Positions 32,385 through 46,200 of a DNA stretch of 64,000 bases are shown piece after piece. The position numbers and the translations under genes are program-made. Under the pieces are notes generated by a model, which saw only the letters and a program-made list of their open reading frames with translations, ran no database searches and was not told the DNA's origin. The DNA comes from Colletes latitarsis (Eukaryota > Arthropoda > Insecta > Hymenoptera > Colletidae): positions 3,658,001 to 3,722,000 of the forward strand of contig NC_135141.1 in NCBI RefSeq assembly GCF_051014445.1, in the 5' to 3' direction. Each line of letters opens with the position of its first letter. Positions within the stretch are counted from its first letter, which is position 1.

Positions 32385-35300
32385 GTGTCATCCTCTAAAA
32401 TATTGATCGAGACCAAGTTTAATGGGCCGTTTCAGTGTGGTATCACATTACTACGTGACTCAAACCCGAAAAAAAACCCAGGATCTGGCCTACAAGTATG
32501 CGAAGAAGGCATAATCATGAGCCAGATGCGTGCATATCCCAGACCTAACCCAGACCTAACCGGTGTTATCCTCTAAAATGTGGATCGAAACCAGCGTTAA
32601 TTGACTGTTTCTGTGTGGTACCACATTACTACGTGATTCAAAACCGAAAAAACCCAGGGTCAGGCCAACAAGTATGCGAAGAAGGCAAAATCATGTGCCA
32701 GATACGGGCATAACCCAGACCTAACCCAGACCAAACCGGTGTGTTCCTCTAAAATATTGATCGAAACCAGGTTTAATTGTCTGTTTCAGTGTGGTACCAC
32801 ATCACTACGTGATTCAGTCCACAGAAAACCTAGGATCTGGCCAACAAGAATGCGGAAAAGGTAAAATCATGAGCCAGATGCGGGGATAACGCAGACCTAA
32901 CCCAGACCTAACCGGTGTTATCCTCTAAAATGTGGATCGAAGCCAGGTTTAATTGACTGTTTCAGTGTGGTACCACATTACTACGTGACTCAAACCCGAA
33001 AAAACCCAGGTTCTGGCCAACAAGTATGCGAAGAAGGCAAAATCATGAGCCAGATGTGGGCATAAGCCAGACCTAACCCAGACGTAGCCGGTTTTATCTT
33101 CTAAAATATTGATCGAAACCAGGTTTTATTGACTGCTACTGTGTGGTACCACATTACTACGTGATTCAAAACCGAAAAAACCCAGGATCTGGCCAACAAG
33201 TACGCAAAGAAGGCAAAATCATGAGCCAGATGCGCGCATAACCCAGACCTAAACCAGACCTAACCAGTGTCATCCTCTAAAATATTGATCGAAACCAAGT
33301 TTAATGGGCGGTTTCAGTGTGGTACCACATTACTACGTGACTCAAACCCGAAAAAACCCAGGATCTGGCCAACAAGTATGCGAAGAAGGCAAAATCATGA
33401 GCCAGATGCGTGCATAACTCAGACCTAACCCAGACCTAACCGGTTTTATCCTGTAGAATATTGATCGAATCCAGCTTTAATTGACTGTTTCAATGTGGTA
33501 CAACATTGCTACGTGATTCAAATCCGAAAAAACCCAGGATCTGGCCAACAAGTACGCAAAGAAGGCAAAATCATGAGCCAGATGCGCGCATAACCCAGAC
33601 CTAAACCAGACCTAACCAGTGTCATCCTCTAAAATATTGATCGAAACCAAGTTTAATGGGCGGTTTCAGTGTGGTACCACATTACTACGTGACTCAAACC
33701 CGAAAAAACCCAGGATCTGGCCAACAAGTATGCGAAGAAGGCAAAATCATGAGCCAGATGCGTGCATAACCCAGACCTAACCCAGACCTAACCGGTGTTA
33801 TCGTCCAAAATATTGATCGAAACCAAATTTAATGGATTGTTTCTGAGTGCTACCACATTACTACGTGATGCGAAACCGAAAAAACCCAGGATCAGGCCAA
33901 CAAGTATGCGAAGAAGGAAAAATCATGTGCCAGATGCGCGCATAACCCAGACCTAACCCAGACCTAACCGGTTTTATCCTCTAAAATGTAGATCCAAACC
34001 AAGTTTAATGGACTGTTTCAGTGTGGTACCACATTACTACGTGACTCAAACCCGAAAAAACCCTGGTTCTGGCCAACAAGTATGCGAAGAAGGCAAATCA
34101 TGAGCCAGATGCGTGCATAACCCAGACCTAACCCAGACCTAACCAGTTTTGTCCTCTAAAATATTAATCGAAGCCAGGCTTTATTGACTGTTACTGTGTG
34201 GTACCACTTTACTACGTGATTTAAATCCGAAAAAAACCCAGGATCTGGCCAACAAGTATGCAAAGAAGGCAAAATCATGAGCCAGATGCGGGCATAACAC
34301 AGACCTAACCCAGACCTAACCGGTTTTATCCTCTAAAATATTGATCGAAACCAGGTTTTATTGACTGTTACTGTGTGGTACCACATTACTACGTGATTCA
34401 AATCCGAAAAAACCCAGGATCTGGCCAACAAGTATGCGAAGAAGGCAAAATCTTGAGCCAGATGCGGGCATAAGCCAGACCTAACCGGTTTTGTCCTCTA
34501 AAATATTGATCGAAACCAGGCTTTATTGACTGTTACTGTGTGGTACCACATTACTACGTGACTCAAACCCGAAAAAACCCAGGATCTGGCCAACAAGTAT
34601 GCAAAGAAGGCAAAATCATGAGCCAGATACGTGCATAACTCAGACCTAACCCAGACCTAACCGGTGTTATCCTCTAAAATGTGGATCGAAGCCAGCCTTA
34701 ATTGACTGTTTCAGTGTGGTACCACATTACTACGTGATTCAAATTCGAGAAAACCCAGGATCTGGCCAACAAGTATGCGAAGAAGGCATAATCATGAGCC
34801 AGATGCGGGCATAAGCCAGACCTAACCCAGACCTAACCGGTTTTATCCTCTAAACTATTGATCGAAACCTGGCTTTATTGACTGTTACTGTGTGGTACCA
34901 CATTACTACGTGTTTCAAATCCGAAAAAACCCAAAATCTGGCCAACAAGTATGCAAAGATGGCAAAATCATGAGCCAGATGCGGGCATAAGCCAGACCTA
35001 ACCCAGACCTAACCGGTGTCATCCTTTAAAATGTTGATCGAAACCAAGTTTAATGGACTGTTTCAGTGTGGTACCACATTACTACGTGACTCAAACCCGA
35101 AAAAACCCAGGATCTGGCCAACAAGTATGCGAAGAAGGCAAAATCATGAGCCAGATGTGGGCATAAGCCAGACCTAACCCAGACCTAACCGGTTTTATCC
35201 TCTAAAATAGTGATCGAAACCAGCTTTAATTGACTGTTTCTGTGTGGTACCACATTACTACGTGATTCAAAACCGAAGAAATTCAGGATCTGGCCAACAT

Positions 35301-38300
35301 GTGTGCAAAGAAGGCAAAATCATGAGCCAGATGCGGGCATAACCCAGACCTAACCCAGACTTAACCGGTGTCATCCTTTAAAATATTGATCGAAACCAAG
35401 TTTAGTGGACTGTTTCAGTGTGTTACCACATTACTACCTAACTCAAACACGAAAAAACCCGGGATCTGGCCAACAAGTATGCGAAGAAGGCAAAATCATG
35501 AGCCAGATGCGTGCATAACCCAGACCTAACCCAGACCTAACCGGTGTTATCCTCTAAAATGTGGATCAAAACCAGCTTTAATTGACTGTTTCTGTGTGGT
35601 ACCACATTACTACCTGATTCAAAACCGAAAAACCCTGGATCAGGCCAACAAGTATGCGAAGAAGGCAAAATCATGTTCCAGATACGGGCATAACCCAGAC
35701 CTAACCCAGACCAAACCGGTGTGATCCTCTAAAATATTGATCGAAACCAGGTTTAATTGTCTGTTTCAGTGTGGAACCACATTACTACGTGATTCAATCC
35801 ACAGAAAACCTAGGATCTGGCCAACAAGAATGCGGAAAAGGTAAAATCATGAGCCAGATGCGGGCATAACGCAGACCTAACCCAGACCTAACCGGTGTCA
35901 TCCTTTAAAATGTTGATCGAAACCAAGTTTAATGGACTGTTTCAGTGTGGTACCACATTACTACGTGACTCAAACCCGAAAAAACCCAGGATCTGGCCAA
36001 CAAGTATGCGAAGAAGGCAAAATCATGAGCCAGATGTGGGCATAAGCCAGACCTAACCCAGACCTAACCGGTGTTATCCTCTAAAATGTGGATCGAAGCC
36101 AGCTTTAATTGACTGTTTCAGTGTGGTACCACATTACTACGTGACTCAAACCCGAAGAAACCCAGGTTCTGGCCAACAAGTATGTGAAGAAGGCAAAATC
36201 ATGAGCCAGATGTGGGCATAAGCCAAACCTAACCCAGACCTAACCGGTTTTATCCTCTAAAATATTGATCGAAACCAGGTTTTATTGACTGCTACTGTGT
36301 GGTACCACATTACTACGTGATTCAAATCCGAAAAAACCCAGGATCTGGCCAACAAGTATGCAAAGAAGGCAAAATCATGAGCCAGATGCGCGCATAACCC
36401 AGACCTAACCGGTGTCATCCTCTAAAATATTGATCGAAACCAAGTTTAATGGGCAGTTTCAGTGTGGTATCACATTACAACGAGACTCAAACCCGAAAAA
36501 AACCCAGGATCTGGCCAACAAGTATGCGAAGAAGGCAAAATCATGATCCAGATGCGTGCATAACCCAGACCTAACCCAGACCTAACCGGTTTTATCCTCT
36601 AAAATATTGATCGAAACCAAATTTAATGGACTGTTTCAGTGTGGTACCACATTACTACGTGACTCAAACCCGAAAAAACCCAGGTTCTGGCCAACAAGTA
36701 TGCAAAGAATTCAAAATCATGAGCGAGATGCGGGCATAACCCAGACCTAGCCCAGACCTAACCGGAGCTATCCTCTAAAATGTGGATCGAAACCAGCTTT
36801 AATTGACTGTTTCTGTGTGGTACCACATTACTACGTGATTCAAATCCGAAAAAACCCAGGATCTGGCCAACAAGTATGCGAAGAAGGCAAAATCTTGAGC
36901 CAGATGCGGGCATAAGCCAGACCTAACCAGTTTTGTCCTCTAAAATATTAATCGAAGCCAGGCTTTATTGACTGTTACTGTGTGGTACCACTTTACTACG
37001 TGATTTAAATCCGAAAAAAACCCAGGATCTGGCCAACAAGTATGCAAAGAAGGCAAAATCATGAGCCAGATGCGGGCATAACACAGACCTAACCCAGACC
37101 TAACCGGTTTTATCCTCTAAAATATTGATCGAAACCAGGTTTTATTGACTGTTACTGGGTGGTACCACATTACTACGTGATTTAAATCCGAAAAAAACCC
37201 AGGATCTGGCCAACAAGTATGCAAAGAAGGCAAAATCATGAGCCAGATGCGGGCATAACACAGACCTAACCCAGACCTAACCGGTTATATTCTCTAAAAT
37301 ATTGATCGAAACCAGGTTTTGTTGACTGTTTCGTTGTGGTACCGCATTACTACGTGATTCAAACACGGTAAAACCCAGGTTCTGGCCAACAAGTATGCGA
37401 AGAAGGCAAAATCATGAGCCAGATGCGGGCATAAGCCAGACCTAACCCAGCCCTAACCTGTTTTATCCTCTAAAATATTGATCGAAACCAGGTTTTATTG
37501 ACTGTTACTGTGTGGTACCACATTACTGCGTGATTCAAATCCGAAAAAACCCAGGATCTGGCCAACAAGTATGCAAAGATGGAAAAATCATGAGCCAGAT
37601 GCGGGCATAACCCAGACCTAACCGGTTTTATCCTCTAAAATAGTGATCGAAATGAGGTTTAATTGACTGTTACTGTGTGGTGCCACATTACTACGTGATT
37701 CAAATCCGAAGAAACCCAGGAACTGGCCAACAAGTATGCAAAGAATTCAAAATCATGAGCGAGATGCGGGCATAACCCAGACCTAGCCCAGACCTAACCG
37801 GAGTTATCCTCTAAAATGTGGATCGAAACCAGCTTTAATGGACTGTTTCTGTGTGGTACCACATTACTACGTGATTCAAATCCGAAAAAACCCAGGATCT
37901 GGCCAACAAGTATGCAAAGAAGACAAAATCATGAGCCAGATGCGCGCATAACCCAGACCTAAACCAGCCCTAACCTGTTTTATCCTCTAAAATATTGATC
38001 GAAACCAGGTTTTATTGACTGTTACTGTGTGGTACCACATTACTGCGTGATTCAAATCCGAAAAAACCCAGGATCTGGCCAACAAGCACGCAAAGAAGGC
38101 AAAATCACGAGCCAGATGCGCGCATAACCCAGACCTAAACCAGACCTAACCGGTGTCATCCTCTAAAATATTGATCGAGACCAAGTTTAATGGGCCGTTT
38201 CAGTGTGGTATCACATTACTACGTGACTCAAACCCGAAAAAAAACCCAGGATCTGGCTTACAAGTATGCGAAGAAGGCATAATCATGAGCCAGATGCGTG

Positions 38301-38506
38301 CATATCCCAGACCTAACCCAGACCTAACCGGTGTTATCCTCTAAAATGTGGATCGAAACCAGCGTTAATTGACTGTTTCTGTGTGGTACCACATTACTAC
38401 GTGATTCAAAACCGAAAAAACCCAGGGTCAGGCCAACAAGTATGCGAAGAAGGCAAAATCATGTGCCAGATACGGGCATAACCCAGACCTAAACCAGACC
38501 TAACCG
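32385..38506. repeat. Large higher-order repeat, copy 3 (about 6.1 kb)
   Basis: Both copies of the marker dimer (32031, 32385) reappear at 38153 and 38507, each at offset 6122. Internal rearrangement is visible near 34130-34150 and 36690-36710, where variant classes switch within a monomer, as if by crossing over between out-of-phase copies. Confidence 0.85.
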
Positions 38507-41500
38507 GTGTCATCCTCTAAAATATTGATCGAGACCAAGTTTAATGGGCCGTTTCAGTGTGGTATCACATTACTACGTGACTCAAACCCGAAAAAAAACC
38601 CAGGATCTGGGCTACAAGTATGCGAAGAAGGCATAATCATGAGCCAGATGCGTGCATATCCCAGACCTAACCCAGACCTAACCGGTGTTATCCTCTAAAA
38701 TGTGGATCGAAACCAGCGTTAATTGACTGTTTCTGTGTGGTACCACATTACTACGTGATTCAAAACCGAAAAAACCCAGGGTCAGGCCAACAAGTATGCG
38801 AAGAAGGCAAAATCATGTGCCAAATACGGGCATAACCCAGACCTAACCCAGACCAAACCGGTGTGTTCCTCTAAAATATTGATCGAAACCAGGTTTAATT
38901 GTCTGTTTCAGTGTGGTACCACATCACTACGTGATTCAGTCCACAGAAAACCTAGGATCTGGCCAACAAGAATGCGGAAAAGGTAAAATCATGAGCCAGA
39001 TGCGGGGATAACGCAGACCTAACCCAGACCTAACCGGTGTTATCCTCTAAAATGTGGATCGAAGCCAGGTTTAATTGACTGTTTCAGTGTGGTACCACAT
39101 TACTACATGACTCAAACCCGAAAAAACCCAGGTTCTGGCCAACAAGTATGCGAAGAAGGCAAAATCATGAGCCAGATGTGGGCATAAGCCAGACCTAACC
39201 CAGACGTAGCCGGTTTTATCTTCTAAAATATTGATCGAAACCAAGTTTAATGGGCGGTTTCAGTGTGGTACCACATTACTACGTGACTCAAACCCGAAAA
39301 AACCCAGGATCTGGCCAACAAGTATGCGAAGAAGGCAAAATCATGAGCCAGATGCGTGCATAACTCAGACCTAACCCAGACCTAACCGGTTTTATCCTGT
39401 AGAATATTGATCGAAACCAGCTTTAATTGACTGTTTCAATGTGGTACAACATTACTACGTGATTCAAATCCGAAAAAACCCAGGATCTGGCCAACAAGTA
39501 CGCAAAGAAGGCAAAATCATGAGCCAGATGCGCGCATAACCCAGACCTAAACCAGACCTAACCAGTGTCATCCTCTAAAATATTGATCGAAACCAAGTTT
39601 AATGGGCGGTTTCAGTGTGGTACCACATTACTACGTGACTCAAACCCGAAAAAACCCAGGATCTGGCCAACAAGTATGCGAAGAAGGCAAAATCATGAGC
39701 CAGATGCGTGCATAACCCAGACCTAACCCAGACCTAACCGGTGTTATCGTCCAAAATATTGATCGAAACCAAATTTAATGGATTGTTTCTGAGTGCTACC
39801 ACATTACTACGTGATGCGAAACCGAAAAAACTCAGGATCAGGCCAACAAGTATGCGAAGAAGGAAAAATCATGTGCCAGATGCGCGCATAACCCAGACCT
39901 AACCCAGACCTAACCGGTGTTATCCTCTAAAATGTGGATCGAAGCCAGCCTTAATTGACTGTTTCAGTGTGGTACCACATTACTACGTGATTCAAATTCG
40001 AGAAAACCCAGGATCTGGCCAACAAGTATGCGAAGAAGGCATAATCATGAGCCAGATGCGGGCATAAGCCAGACCTAACCCAGACCTAACCGGTTTTATC
40101 CTCTAAACTATTGATCGAAACCTGGCTTTATTGACTGTTACTGTGTGGTACCACATTACTACGTGTTTCAAATCCGAAAAAACCCAAAATCTGGCCAACA
40201 AGTATGCAAAGATGGCAAAATCATGAGCCAGATGCGGGCATAAGCCAGACCTAACCCAGACCTAACCGGTGTCATCCTTTAAAATGTTGATCGAAACCAA
40301 GTTTAATGGACTGTTTCAGTGTGGTACCACATTACTACGTGACTCAAACCCGAAAAAACCCAGGATCTGGCCAACAAGTATGCGAAGAAGGCAAAATCAT
40401 GAGCCAGATGTGGGCATAAGCCAGACCTAACCCAGACCTAACCGGTTTTATCCTCTAAAATAGTGATCGAAACCAGCTTTAATTGACTGTTTCTGTGTGG
40501 TACCACATTACTACGTGATTCAAAACCGAAGAAATTCAGGATCTGGCCAACATGTGTGCAAAGAAGGCAAAATCATGAGCCAGATGCGGGCATAACCCAG
40601 ACCTAACCCAGACTTAACCGGTGTCATCCTTTAAAATATTGATCGAAACCAAGTTTAGTGGACTGTTTCAGTGTGGAACCACATTACTACGTGATTCAAT
40701 CCACAGAAAACCTAGGATCTGGCCAACAAGAATGCGGAAAAGGTAAAATCATGAGCCAGATGCGGGCATAACGCAGACCTAACTCAGACCTAACCGGTGT
40801 TATCCTCTAAAATGTGGATCGAAGCCAGCTTTAATTGACTGTTTCAGTGTGGTACCACATTACTACGTGACTCAAACCCGAAAAAACCCAGGTTCTGGCC
40901 AACAAGTATGTGAAGAAGGCAAAATCATGAGCCAGATGTGGGCATAAGCCAAACCTAACCCAGACCTAACCGGATTTATCCTCTAAAATATTGATCGAAA
41001 CCAGGTTTTATTGACTGCTACTGTGTGGTACCACATTACTACGTGATTCAAATCCGAAAAAACCCAGGATCTGGCCAACAAGTATGCAAAGAAGGCAAAA
41101 TCATGAGCCAGATGCGCGCATAACCCAGACCTAACCGGTGTCATCCTCTAAAATATTGATCGAAACCAAGTTTAATGGGCAGTTTCAGTGTGGTATCACA
41201 TTACAACGAGACTCAAACCCGAAAAAAACCCAGGATCTGGCCAACAAGTATGCGAAGAAGGCAAAATCATGAGCCAGATGCGTGCATAACCCAGACCTAA
41301 CCCAGACCTAACCGGTTTTATCCTCTAAAATATTGATCGAAACCAAATTTAATGGACTGTTTCAGTGTGGTACCACATTACTACGTGACTCAAACCCGAA
41401 AAAACCCAGGTTCTGGCCAACAAGTATTCTAAGAAGGCAAAATCATGAGCCAGATGTGGGCATAACCCAGACCTAACCCAGACCTAACCGGTTTTATCCT

Positions 41501-43231
41501 CTTATATATTGATCGAAACCAGGTTTTATTGACTGTCACTGTGTGGTACCACATTACTACGTGATTCAAATCCGAAAAACCCAGGAACTGGCCAACAAGT
41601 ATGCGAAGAAGGCAAAATCTTGAGCCAGATGCGGGCATAAGCCAGACCTAACCAGTTTTGTCCTCTAAAATATTAATCGAAGCCAGGCTTTATTGACTGT
41701 TACTGTGTGGTACCACTTTACTACGTGATTTAAATCCGAAAAAAACCCAGGATCTGGCCAACAAGTATGCAAAGAAGGCAAAATCATGAGCCAGATGCGG
41801 GCATAACACAGACCTAACCCAGACCTAACCGGTTTTATCCTCTAAAATATTGATCGAAACCAGGTTTTATTGACTGTTACTGTGTGGTACCACATTACTA
41901 CGTGATTTAAATCCGAAAAAAACCCAGGATCTGGCCAACAAGTATGCAAAGAAGGCAAAATCATGAGCCAGATGCGGGCATAACACAGACCTAACCCAGA
42001 CCTAACCGGTTATATTCTCTAAAATATTGATCGAAACCAGGTTTTGTTGACTGTTTCGTTGTGGTACCGCATTACTACGTGATTCAAACAGGGTAAAACC
42101 CAGGTTCTGGCCAACAAGTATGCGAAGAAGGCAAAATCATGAGCCAGATGCGGGCATAAGCCAGACCTAACCCAGCCCTAACCTGTTTTATCCTCTAAAA
42201 TATTGATCGAAACCAGGTTTTATTGACTGTTACTGTGTGGTACCACATTACTGCGTGATTCAAATCCGAAAAAACCCAGGATCTGGCCAACAAGTATGCA
42301 AAGATGGAAAAATCATGAGCCAGATGCGGGCATAACCCAGACCTAACCGGTTTTATCCTCTAAAATAGTGATCGAAATGAGGTTTAATTGACTGTTACTG
42401 TGTGGTGCCACATTACTACGTGATTCAAATCCGAAAAAACCCAGGATCTGGCCAACAAGTATGCAAAGAATTCAAAATCATGAGCGAGATGCGGGCATAA
42501 CCCAGACCTAGCCCAGACCTAACCGGAGTTATCCTCTAAAATGTGGATCGAAACCAGCTTTAATTGACTGTTTCTGTGTGGTACCACATTACTACGTGAT
42601 TCAAATCCGAAAAAACCCAGGATCTGGCCAACAAGTATGCATAGAAGACAAAATCATGAGCCAGATGCGCGCATAACCCAGACCTAAACCAGCCCTAACC
42701 TGTTTTATCCTCTAAAATATTGATCGAAACCAGGTTTTATTGACTGTTACTGTGTGGTACCACATTACTGCGTGATTCAAATCCGAAAAAACCCAGGATC
42801 TGGCCAACAAGCACGCAAAGAAGGCAAAATCACGAGCCAGATGCGCGCATAACCCAGACCTAAACCAGACCTAACCAGTGTCATCCTCTAAAATATTGAT
42901 CGAGACCAAGTTTAATGGGCCGTTTCAGTGTGGTATCACATTACTACGTGACTCAAACCCGAAAAAAAACCCAGGATCTGGCTTACAAGTATGCGAAGAA
43001 GGCATAATCATGAGCCAGATGCGTGCATATCCCAGACCTAACCCAGACCTAACCGGTGTTATCCTCTAAAATGTGGATCGAAACCAGCGTTAATTGACTG
43101 TTTCTGTGTGGTACCACATTACTACGTGATTCAAAACCGAAAAAACCCAGGGTCAGGCCAACAAGTATGCGAAGAAGGCAAAATCATGTGCCAGATACGG
43201 GCATAACCCAGACCTAAACCAGACCTAACCG
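38507..43231. repeat. Large higher-order repeat, copy 4, shortened (about 4.7 kb)
   Basis: The marker dimer at 38153/38507 returns at 42878/43232 (offset 4725 for both). The copy is shorter than the previous one by about eight monomers, with variant-class jumps near 39240, 39900 and 40670. Confidence 0.85.
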
Positions 43232-46200
43232 GTGTCATCCTCTAAAATATTGATCGAGACCAAGTTTAATGGGCCGTTTCAGTGTGGTATCACATTACTA
43301 CGTGACTCAAACCCGAAAAAAAACCCAGGATCTGGCCTACAAGTATGCGAAGAAGGCATAATCATGAGCCAGATGCGTGCATATCCCAGACCTAACCCAG
43401 ACCTAACCGGTGTTATCCTCTAAAATGTGGATCGAAACCAGCGTTAATTGACTGTTTCTGTGTGGTACCACATTACTACGTGATTCAAAACCGAAAAAAC
43501 CCAGGGTCAGGCCAACAAGTATGCGAAGAAGGCAAAATCATGTGCCAGATACGGGCATAACCCAGACCTAACCCAGACCAAACCGGTGTGTTCCTCTAAA
43601 ATATTGATCGAAACCAGGTTTAATTGTCTGTTTCAGTGTGGTACCACATCACTACGTGATTCAGTCCACAGAAAACCTAGGATCTGGCCAACAAGAATGC
43701 GGAAAAGGTAAAATCATGAGCCAGATGCGGGGATAACGCAGACCTAACCCAGACCTAACCGGTGTTATCCTCTAAAATGTGGATCGAAGCCAGGTTTAAT
43801 TGACTGTTTCAGTGTGGTACCACATTACTACGTGACTCAAACCCGAAAAAACCCAGTTTCTGGCCAACAAGTATGCGAAGAAGGCAAAATCATGAGCCAG
43901 ATGTGGGCATAAGCCAGACCTAACCCAGACGTAGCCGGTTTTATCTTCTAAAATATTGATCGAAACCAGGTTTTATTGACTGCTACTGTGTGGTACCACA
44001 TTACTACGTGATTCAAATCCGAAAAAACCCAGGATCTGGCCAACAAGTACGCAAAGAAGGCAAAATCATGAGCCAGATGCGCGCATAACCCAGACCTAAA
44101 CCAGACCTAACCAGTGTCATCCTCTAAAATATTGATCGAAACCAAGTTTAATGGGCGGTTTCAGTGTGGTACCACATTACTACGTGACTCAAACCCGAAA
44201 AAACCCAGGATCTGGCCAACAAGTATGCGAAGAAGGCAAAATCATGAGCCAGATGCGTGCATAACTCAGACCTAACCCAGACCTAACCGGTTTTATCCTG
44301 TAGAATATTGATCGAAACCAGCTTTAATTGACTGTTTCAATGTGGTACAACATTACTACGTGATTCAAATTCGAGAAAACCCAGGATCTGGCCAACAAGT
44401 ATGCGAACAAGGCAAAGTCATGAGCCAGATGCGGGCATAAGCCAGACCTAACCCAGGCCTAACCGGTTTTATCCTCTAAAATATTGATTGAAACCTGGTT
44501 TTATTGACTGTTACTGTGTGGTACCACATCACTACGTGATTCAAACTGGAAAAAACCCAGGGTCTGGCCAACAAGTATGCGAAGAAGGCAAAATCGTGAG
44601 CCAGATGCGTGCATAACCCAGACCTAACCCAGACCTAACCGGTGTTATCGTCCAAAATATTGATCGAAACCAAATTTAATGGATTGTTTCTGAGTGCTAC
44701 CACATTACTACGTGATTCGAAACCGGAAAAACCCAGGATCAGGCCAACAAGTATGCGAAGAAGGAAAAATCATGTGCCAGATGCGCGCATAACCCAGACC
44801 TAACCCAGACCTAACCGGTTCTATCCTCTAATATGTGGATCGAAACCAAGTTTAATGGACTGTTTCAGTGTGGTACCACATTACTACGTGACTCAAACCC
44901 GAAAAAACCCTGGTTCTGGCCAACAAGTATGCGAAGAAGGCAAATCATGAGCCAGATGCGTGCATAACCCAGACCTAACCCAGACCCAACCGGTTTTATC
45001 CTCTAAAATATTGATCGAAACCAGGTTTTATTGACTGTTACTGTGTGGTACCACATTACTACGTGATTCAAATCCGAAAAAACCCAGGATCTGGCCAACA
45101 AGTATGCGAAGAAGGCAAAATCTTCAGCCAGATGCGGGCATAAGCCAGACCTAACCGGTTTTGTCCTCTAAAATATTGATCGAATCCAGGCTTTATTGAC
45201 TGTTACTGTGTGGTACCACATTACTACGTGATTCAAATCCGAAAAAACCCAGGATCTGGCCAACAAGTATGCGAAGAAGGCAAAATCATGAGCCAGATGT
45301 GGGCATAAGCCAGACCTAACCCAGACCTAACCGGTTTTATCCTCTAAAATAGTGATCGAAACCAGCTTTAATTGACTGTTTCTGTGTGGTACCACATTAC
45401 TACGTGATTCAAAACCGAAGAAATTCAGGATCTGGCCAACATGTGAGCAAAGAAGGCAAAATCATGAGCCAGATGCGTGCATAACTCAGACCTAACCCAG
45501 ACCTAACCGGTTTTATCCTGTAGAATATTGATCGAAACCAGCTTTAATTGACTGTTTCAATGTGGTACAACATTACTACGTGATTCAAATCCGAAAAAAC
45601 CCGGGAGCTGGCCATCAAGTATGCGAAGAAGGCAAAATCATGAGCCAGATGCGTGCATAACCCAGACCTAACCCAGACCTAACCGGTGTTATCCTCTAAA
45701 ATGTGGATCAAAACCAGCTTTAATTGACTGTTTCTGTGTGGTACCACATTACTACGTGATTCAAAACCGAAAAACCCTGGATCAGGCCAACAAGTATGCG
45801 AAGAAGGCAAAATCATGTTCCAGATGCGTGCATATCCCAGACCTAACCCAGACCTAACCGGTGTTATCCTCTAAAATGTGGATCGAAACCAGCGTTAATT
45901 GACTGTTTCTGTGTGGTACCACATTACTACGTGATTCAAAACCGAAAAAACCCAGGGTCAGGCCAACAAGTATGCGAAGAAGGCAAAATCATGTGCCAGA
46001 TACGGGCATAACCCAGACCTAACCCAGACCAAACCGGTGTGTTCCTCTAAAATATTGATCGAAACCAGGTTTAATTGTCTGTTTCAGTGTGGTACCACAT
46101 CACTACGTGATTCAGTCCACAGAAAACCTAGGATCTGGCCAACAAGAATGCGGAAAAGGTAAAATCATGAGCCAGATGCGGGGATAACGCAGACCTAACC

